DNA of 37,552 bases from Paenibacillus dakarensis (GTDB taxonomy: Bacteria; Bacillota; Bacilli; Paenibacillales; Paenibacillaceae): assembly GCF_001373415.1 (NCBI RefSeq), contig NZ_CDSE01000089.1, positions 1-37,552 of the forward strand, read 5' to 3'. The number at the start of each line of letters is the position of its first letter. The stretch's first letter is position 1. The translations under genes were made by a program, and so were the position numbers. The notes below the pieces were generated by a model that did no database searches, had not been told where the DNA came from, and saw only the letters and a list, made by a program, of their open reading frames with translations. Below are positions 33,196 to 37,552 of the stretch, in pieces.

Positions 33196-33768
33196 ATGAA
33201 GCATTTAAGTGATAAACAGCTGAATAAGCTGAAGCATAGCTTGACTGACGAAAAAGAACAGCTCTTAAAGCATTTTGAACAAAATGATAAAGAAAACGCG
33301 TATCAAGCCGAAGATTCACTGCGCGACTCAACCGGCGAGCTTAGCTCGGCGGATAATCACCCTGCAGACGTTGGGACCGAAACATATGAACGCGGGCGTG
33401 ACCAGGCAATCGATGAAACCTTGAACACAGAGCTTGAGCAAATTGACAACGCGCTGGAAAGGATAAAAAATGGCACCTACGGGACTTGTGAAGAATGCGG
33501 AAAAGAGATCCCTTATGAAAGATTAGAGGCTCTGCCTTTCACCTCATACTGTATCGATCATGCATCAGATCAAAGTATCTCGGATTACCGCCCTGTAGAA
33601 GAGGATGTCATTACCCCTCCTCCTTCTGGCGCAGGAGTGAACCGCCAAAAGGCTGATGGCCGATTTGATGATGCGGGTGCATGGGATGCCGTTGAGGATT
33701 ATGGCACAGCAACATCACCAGCAATGTCCATTGAACCGGGTAAGGATGATTACAAGAAGGACATTTGA
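33196..33768 (+). CDS. yteA: YteA-type DksA/TraR zinc-finger protein
   Basis: A 190-aa protein. A helical N-terminal part (1-90: HLSDKQLNKLKHSLTDEKEQLL, then HPADVGTETYERGRDQAIDETLN) precedes a DksA/TraR-type zinc finger (about 95-118: GTYGTCEECGKEIPYERLEALPF..YCIDH) with CEEC and a CxxH second pair. YteA proteins are a Bacillales group related to DksA, with some members sporulation-associated; the RNA-polymerase role is not proven. The frame opens at 33070, but GGGAG about 10 nt before ATG 33196 and the family N-terminus favour this start. Confidence 0.88.
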   Translation: MKHLSDKQLNKLKHSLTDEKEQLLKHFEQNDKENAYQAEDSLRDSTGELSSADNHPADVGTETYERGRDQAIDETLNTELEQIDNALERIKNGTYGTCEECGKEIPYERLEALPFTSYCIDHASDQSISDYRPVEEDVITPPPSGAGVNRQKADGRFDDAGAWDAVEDYGTATSPAMSIEPGKDDYKKDI

Positions 33769-33786
33769 ATCGAGTTCTAGGAAACG

Positions 33787-33829
33787 AAAAGAGCAGGCCA
33801 GAGCCATTTCTGGTGCCTGCTCTTTTTTT
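33787..33829 (+). terminator. Terminator of yteA
   Basis: AAAAGAGCAGGC (33787-33798) and GCCTGCTCTTTT (33815-33826) form a 12-bp stem with a seven-T run (33823-33829). The last codon of the converging HTH gene touches this T-run. Confidence 0.9.
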
Positions 33830-34388
33830 ATTCCATATCATTACGAATAATGGTCGCGAAAAATTCATACCTGTGATACTCTTCGCCCTTCTTCTTAGTT
33901 TCATATTTTTTGCTCATATTTGTAACTTCCTTAAAAAAAGCTTGAGCTTCCTCATTTGTCATATACAGTGGACTACTCGTTATTCTAGCGTGTGGTTTCT
34001 CGGAATTGCTGACTTGCCTGAAAAATCGTTCCTTATTCTGTTCATATAATTCAGATAACAGCTTAAACGTTTCAGAGCGCATCATTTCATTTGCCGAAGG
34101 CTCGTTCTGCTCATCTTGACGTTTAATTTGTATTTCTCCCGAGAAAGGCTCGTAATATTTGGCAATAATACCATTAATCTCTTTGGTTGATACCATACTC
34201 AATAAACCGATCTTCTCTAACTTCTTCACATGATAGTGAACTTTGGCAGGAACTTCACCCATCTCATCGGAGACTTCCTTCACCGTTGCCGGCCGATCCA
34301 ATTTATTAAAAACATTCAAAATTTGCAACCGATAAGGATCAGAAAAAATTTTTATTTCTTCTAGTGTAGTCAGTACTTTCGTTTCCAT
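33828..34388 (-). CDS. ArsR-like winged-helix transcriptional regulator
   Basis: A 186-aa protein whose N-terminal winged helix (about 8-75: FSDPYRLQILNVFNKLDRPATVKEVSDEMGEVPAKVHYHVKKLEKIGLL) is of the HTH_20/ArsR type. The C-terminal helical part (80-186) could bind a ligand or mediate dimerisation. The frame opens at a TTG (34403), but GAGGTG lies 7 nt before ATG 34388. It follows the MFS exporter gene by 78 bp on the same strand and probably regulates it; a tandem 17-bp repeat at the exporter promoter is a candidate operator. Confidence 0.85.
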   Translation of the reverse strand: METKVLTTLEEIKIFSDPYRLQILNVFNKLDRPATVKEVSDEMGEVPAKVHYHVKKLEKIGLLSMVSTKEINGIIAKYYEPFSGEIQIKRQDEQNEPSANEMMRSETFKLLSELYEQNKERFFRQVSNSEKPHARITSSPLYMTNEEAQAFFKEVTNMSKKYETKKKGEEYHRYEFFATIIRNDME

Positions 34389-34466
34389 ATCCGAGCACCT
34401 CAATTTCCGCGATTCAATCCATATGAATTAATTATAGGCCGGAAGGACTCAAAATTCAAAGATCTA

Positions 34467-35744
34467 TTAGATGGAACGGAAGTTCTTTTTTCCAAAGAGC
34501 AGCACAACGGGAACCATCACAAGCAAGCCCATGATCATAAAAAGCATTGGCGGTGAGCTGTACTTCGCAGCTAATCCGCTCAAGAAGCTTCCCAAAGGCA
34601 TAGCACCCGTGCACATCACAGCAATAAGCGCACCAATACGGCCCAGCATGTTCTTAGGGGTTGCTTCCATGAGATAGGTTGAAAACGGTGTGCTTGTTAG
34701 AATAACAGCAAACCCTGTTATAAACATACATACCGTTGCCGCTTCCATACGAAATAACGGCATTATGGACGGCACACTCATAAGCATATAACCTAAACCA
34801 AGAAGAAGTGACCCCGTTATAATCAGTGAGCTTTTCTTATATTTTCCGCCGTAATTTCCCATCCATATTCCGCCTGCAATCATGCCGATCAGCATTCCTG
34901 AGCCAAGCGCGCTCATTCCGCCGGCACCACTTCCCAAGGTCTCCCGCACATAAATTGGTTGAAGCACATTCAGGGGCGTAAGGCAAAAATTAATATAAGC
35001 CGCTAATAATGCTGTGGTCATTAAAAGTGAATGCTTACGTAAAAAGGCCAGCGCTTCCTTCATTTCTCCAATAACACTTTTCGAGGTGTTATCGGAACCG
35101 GATGACTGTTGGGCTGCGGAATCAAGCTTATCATCATGCTCCGGATTTGGAATAAAGGCAATAATCACTGCTGAAAGGAGGAAAGTTACTGCATCAATGG
35201 CGATCGTACCTGCAAGCCCTATCAAGGCAATTAATGCACCGGCTGTTGTAATACCGATCAGCTCAGCCGTTCTGCTTACCGAGGTTGAGAAGGAATTGCC
35301 CGCGAGAAGCTTTTCTTTCGGAAGCAGGTGCGGGACAAGTGACATTTCGGCAGGACGAGAAAAGCACTCCAGCAGGGAATTCATAAATGTAAACATAAAT
35401 AAATGCCATACCTGGAGATGATCCACTGCGAACAAAATTGCAGTAATAGTTACAAAGATACCACGTCCGGAGTAAGTGATAATGAGAACAGCCTTTTTAG
35501 ACCAGCGATCTACAAACACACCTGTGAAGAGGCTGAATATCAACCCTGGCAAGTAATTAAAGGCAAATATAGAACCCATCAACAGTTCTGATCCTGTTAA
35601 TGTGTACACCATCCAACTGTATGCGATCGAGTCTACAGAATCTCCAAACCTGGATATCATTTGGGCAAGCATATACTTCATATAAGCATGTATTTTGATT
35701 AATTCTAGGAATCCTTGCTTCTCCCTAACCAATACTGTTTCCAT
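34467..35744 (-). CDS. MFS efflux transporter (MFS_3 / macrolide-efflux type)
   Basis: A 425-aa 12-segment transporter. ISRFGDSVDSIAYSWMVYTLTGSELLMG in the first segment and FVDRWSKKAVLIITYSGRG (motif A) are typical of the MFS_3 group, which includes putative drug and siderophore exporters. Its close linkage to a winged-helix regulator and an operator-like repeat suggests an inducible efflux pump; the substrate is not readable. AAGGAG is about 8 nt before the ATG. Confidence 0.9.
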   Translation of the reverse strand: METVLVREKQGFLELIKIHAYMKYMLAQMISRFGDSVDSIAYSWMVYTLTGSELLMGSIFAFNYLPGLIFSLFTGVFVDRWSKKAVLIITYSGRGIFVTITAILFAVDHLQVWHLFMFTFMNSLLECFSRPAEMSLVPHLLPKEKLLAGNSFSTSVSRTAELIGITTAGALIALIGLAGTIAIDAVTFLLSAVIIAFIPNPEHDDKLDSAAQQSSGSDNTSKSVIGEMKEALAFLRKHSLLMTTALLAAYINFCLTPLNVLQPIYVRETLGSGAGGMSALGSGMLIGMIAGGIWMGNYGGKYKKSSLIITGSLLLGLGYMLMSVPSIMPLFRMEAATVCMFITGFAVILTSTPFSTYLMEATPKNMLGRIGALIAVMCTGAMPLGSFLSGLAAKYSSPPMLFMIMGLLVMVPVVLLFGKKNFRSI

Positions 35745-35760
35745 ATTACATCTCCTTAAT

Positions 35761-35794
35761 AATTAATTTTATCGTTAAATTAATTTTATCGTTA
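35761..35794 (-). repeat. Tandem 17-bp repeat at the MFS promoter
   Basis: Two perfect tandem copies of AATTAATTTTATCGTTA (35761-35777 and 35778-35794). They lie between the -10 box and the start codon of the MFS gene, at the presumed transcription start. Repressor binding is the likely purpose, the linked HTH protein being the obvious candidate. Confidence 0.75.
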
Positions 35795-35799
35795 AAATT

Positions 35800-35827
35800 A
35801 TTATAATGGATTTTCATGGCAATGCAA
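35800..35827 (-). promoter_or_regulatory. Promoter of the MFS exporter gene
   Basis: On the minus strand, -10 TATAAT (35800-35805) and a weak -35 TTGCAT (35822-35827) with a 16-nt spacer. The predicted start is near 35793, at the edge of the 17-bp tandem repeat. Confidence 0.55.
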
Positions 35828-35832
35828 TAGGC

Positions 35833-35866
35833 AAAAAAAAATAAACCGCCAAATCATGGCGGTTTA
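35833..35866 (-). terminator. Terminator of the second Gfo/Idh/MocA gene
   Basis: AAACCGCC (35843-35850) and GGCGGTTT (35858-35865) with a 7-nt loop, then a T-rich run (35833-35842) on the minus strand, 15 bp past the oxidoreductase stop. Confidence 0.88.
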
Positions 35867-35880
35867 ATATAGAAACCAGA

Positions 35881-36903
35881 TTACATATCAATTGGTTCAA
35901 TAATGATCCGGGATGATGTTCGTATCGACTCCATACAGGCATCAATCGCTCGCATGTTTAAAATAGCATCTTCCGGACTAAACGGCAGGGGGACACCGTC
36001 CAAAACAGCTGAAGCCATGGCATCCGCTTGAAGCGAGAAATGGTTGTGTGCACCAAGCCGTTCTTCCCGTGTACCCTTTGCCGTATGAATCAAAATCTGA
36101 GCCTGAGCCTCATCCTCCATACGCTCCCATCCGAAAGCGATCGGCAGCTCGATTCTACCTTCACTGCCCGAGATCTCCAGACTGCATCTCGCGTATGTCC
36201 ACATTCCGCATTCGAATGTCATGGCTAAACCCTTATCAAACTCAAGCAGACCATGTGCCATCATATCTACACCGTCATGCTCGTCCGAATAAGAAGCATA
36301 AGCTGTGATGGCGCGCGGCTCTTGACGGTAAATCATACGGGCTGCCGAGATTGGATAACAGCCTACATCATAAATGGAGCCTCCGCCCATCTCCCTGCTG
36401 TAACGGACATTCCCTTTGTCTTTAGCATTATTATAAGTGAAGCTTCCATGAATACTGCGGATCTCCCCGATTTCCCCGCATTCGATAATCTCCCGTACCC
36501 GGGCATGCTTCGGATGATAGCGGTACATAAAGGCTTCTGCAAATATGACCTTATGCTCCCGTGCCGCATCAACCATTTGACGAACATCGATTTCATTCAG
36601 AGCAGCAGGCTTCTCGCATAACACATGCTTCCCTGCTCTGATCGCCTTAATACTCCACAACTTATGAAGATGATTAGGCAGTGGTATATAGATGGCATCG
36701 ACCTCTGGATCTTCGAGCAATGCTTCATAGGATCCATAGTGAGCCTTAATATTAAACTGCTCGGCTACTTGTGCAGCCTTCTCCATATTTCGGCTTGCAA
36801 TGGCAGTTACCTCACATCGTTCGGAATTTAAAATGCCTGGGATCATAGAATTTCTTGCGATTTTCGCGGTACTCATAATACCAAAGCGCAATTTGTTACC
36901 CAT
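35881..36903 (-). CDS. Gfo/Idh/MocA family oxidoreductase (second copy)
   Basis: A 340-aa NAD(P)-dependent dehydrogenase. It starts MGNKLRFGIMSTAKIARNSMIPGI (Rossmann motif GIMSTAKIA), with AIYIPLPNHLHKLWSIKAIRAGKHVLCEKPAAL carrying the family EKP lysine. The C-terminal half has GGGSIYDVGCYPISAARMI, the DVGxYxI motif of glucose-fructose oxidoreductase/dihydrodiol dehydrogenase-like members. The substrate is unknown, probably a sugar or sugar-like compound. ATG 36903 has AAGGAGG 9 nt upstream; the frame opens earlier at 36927 without a site. It begins 25 nt after the stop of the Rtp-like gene and is very likely cotranscribed with it. Confidence 0.9.
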   Translation of the reverse strand: MGNKLRFGIMSTAKIARNSMIPGILNSERCEVTAIASRNMEKAAQVAEQFNIKAHYGSYEALLEDPEVDAIYIPLPNHLHKLWSIKAIRAGKHVLCEKPAALNEIDVRQMVDAAREHKVIFAEAFMYRYHPKHARVREIIECGEIGEIRSIHGSFTYNNAKDKGNVRYSREMGGGSIYDVGCYPISAARMIYRQEPRAITAYASYSDEHDGVDMMAHGLLEFDKGLAMTFECGMWTYARCSLEISGSEGRIELPIAFGWERMEDEAQAQILIHTAKGTREERLGAHNHFSLQADAMASAVLDGVPLPFSPEDAILNMRAIDACMESIRTSSRIIIEPIDM

Positions 36904-36928
36904 GAAGCAATTCCTCCTTATGATCACC

Positions 36929-37288
36929 TCAATAATTATCTATTACCGCTTTATTAAGGATGCCTAAACAGCGATCAAGATCCGTTTTGACTTGTTTCTT
37001 ATATAACTTCGCTTTTTCCTTACCATCGTCCGTAAAATGATATAGTACGATTTCCTGAAAATCGACTTTAGGATCATTGCCCTTTAATTGTTTTGTCCGA
37101 TATAAAATACCTTCTTGTACAAGTTCATGAAGTGCCCGATAGATTTCACTCTGCGGCGGAGAATAACCATACTTCTTAAATTCCTGCCGCATTTCCTCCA
37201 GCATCTGATACCCGTATCCCCGCTGCTGTTCAACCATAGTAATAAGATAAACCTTAATAAACGCCCTTTGAGCGATCATAAACGCCAT
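36929..37288 (-). CDS. rtp: Replication terminator protein (Rtp) homologue
   Basis: A 119-aa winged-helix protein that lines up along nearly its whole length with B. subtilis Rtp as I remember it. Shared blocks are QRAFxKxYxITMxEQxR, a helix like LLExxRxEFK, ExYRxLHEL, DGIL, QEVVLYxF, AKLYKKQxKxxLDRC and a terminal DN(F/Y). In B. subtilis, Rtp dimers bind Ter sites and arrest replication forks; the fold is also close to PadR regulators. Here the gene leads an apparent operon with a Gfo/Idh/MocA oxidoreductase and has a dyad upstream, so a local repressor role is an alternative. AGGAGG lies 7 nt before the ATG. Confidence 0.85.
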   Translation of the reverse strand: MAFMIAQRAFIKVYLITMVEQQRGYGYQMLEEMRQEFKKYGYSPPQSEIYRALHELVQEGILYRTKQLKGNDPKVDFQEIVLYHFTDDGKEKAKLYKKQVKTDLDRCLGILNKAVIDNY

Positions 37289-37338
37289 TCTGCCGCCTCC
37301 TCCCTCTGAACCATTCTTTCACTTTCCCTGTATATATC

Positions 37339-37344
37339 ATTATA
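37339..37344 (-). promoter_or_regulatory. -10 box of the rtp-like gene
   Basis: TATAAT on the minus strand, 50 nt upstream of the start codon. The -35 region (about 37362-37367, GTGCAA) is weak. Confidence 0.5.
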
Positions 37345-37388
37345 AACCACCATTTCCCACTTTGCACAAAAGGAATTTTTCTCACTTT

Positions 37389-37406
37389 TATACTTATTTG
37401 AGTATA
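37389..37406. promoter_or_regulatory. 18-bp dyad upstream of the rtp-like gene
   Basis: TATACTTATTTGAGTATA is an inverted repeat (6-bp arms, 6-bp centre) about 100 nt upstream of the start codon. Read on the minus strand with its flank, CTATATACTCAAAT resembles the core of the B. subtilis Ter B half-site (CTATGTACTAAAT) with one substitution and one insertion. It could be a binding site for the encoded protein. Confidence 0.45.
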
Positions 37407-37528
37407 TAGGTGCGTGATTGGTAGAGAGGCAGGCAAAAGAAGCTGGAGAGATACGAATTCAATGCTGTTACTATTATGAATTTTTCATATGTTGAAATTA
37501 TAATATATTTTATCAATGGGAAGAATAT

Positions 37529-37552
37529 AAAAAAACCGCCAGTATGGCGGTT
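37529..37552 (-). terminator. Terminator of a gene beyond the right edge
   Basis: AACCGCC and GGCGGTT (stem 37535-37541 with 37546-37552) with a T-run (37529-37535) on the minus strand. It must belong to a minus-strand gene that ends just outside the window. Between it and the dyad (37410-37528) no further feature was found. Confidence 0.8.

Noticed and set aside
37451..37490. ACGAATTC...TTACTATTATGAATTTTTCA as a full Ter site
   Set aside because: Only loose similarity with several insertions relative to the B. subtilis Ter consensus; not better than chance in AT-rich DNA.
35843..37552. Shared ACCGCCA / TGGCGGT hairpins as a repeat family
   Set aside because: Both copies (35843-35865 and 37535-37552) are simple terminator stems placed right after genes, with differing loops; no wider repeat unit.

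Overview
The window looks like a chromosomal segment of a Gram-positive Bacillales bacterium, most probably Paenibacillus or a close relative. This rests on moderate GC, strong AAGGAGG-type ribosome binding sites with frequent GTG/TTG starts, many short-stem rho-independent terminators, and Bacillales-type genes (GlcT antiterminator, YteA-type DksA protein, DivIVA-domain protein, a homologue of the B. subtilis replication terminator protein Rtp). The species assignment is inference. No rRNA, tRNA, CRISPR array, insertion sequence or prophage was seen. About 28 protein genes are present, most on the minus strand.

Layout: (a) 193-5556, minus: a MoxR ATPase - DUF58 - DUF4129 - type I pullulanase operon. 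(b) 5748-8956: an ABM-fold protein, a YneQ-like small protein (plus), a thioredoxin-reductase-like flavoprotein and a CynX-type MFS transporter. (c) 9139-11958, minus: a complete ABC importer of the TrpXYZ type (lipoprotein, permease, ATPase). (d) 12360-13256, plus: tRNA U34 hydroxylase TrhO, then a DUF1450 protein, an SDR dehydrogenase, a 6-phosphogluconolactonase-type beta-propeller and a 52-aa hydrophilic protein. (e) 16142-20284, minus: odhA-odhB, the E1 and E2 subunits of 2-oxoglutarate dehydrogenase. (f) 20502-25199: DUF72 protein, Gfo/Idh/MocA oxidoreductase, YfcE-type phosphoesterase, LysE exporter and APC amino-acid permease. (g) 25429-28656, minus: a PTS module made of GlcT, a free-standing IIA protein and a NagP/PtsG-type IICB permease. 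It carries two RAT/terminator switches and a cre box. (h) 28924-31671: a large CHASE3-HAMP-GAF-HisKA-REC hybrid kinase behind a Crp/Fnr-like palindrome. (i) 31928-37288: cupin, DivIVA-domain protein, YteA/DksA protein, an HTH regulator beside an MFS exporter, and an rtp-like gene followed closely by a second Gfo/Idh/MocA oxidoreductase.

Most genes are ordinary core or metabolic genes; the interest is mainly regulatory. The PTS module shows two complete antitermination switches, one of them before glcT itself, which implies autoregulation. The hybrid kinase has a promoter geometry matching a class II Crp/Fnr-activated promoter. The Rtp homologue sits in an apparent operon with a sugar-type oxidoreductase and has a dyad upstream, raising the question of fork arrest versus local transcription control. 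Two genes have good Shine-Dalgarno sequences followed by ATT or ATA instead of a canonical start. I saw no clearly new multi-gene system such as a defence island, biosynthetic cluster or mobile element.
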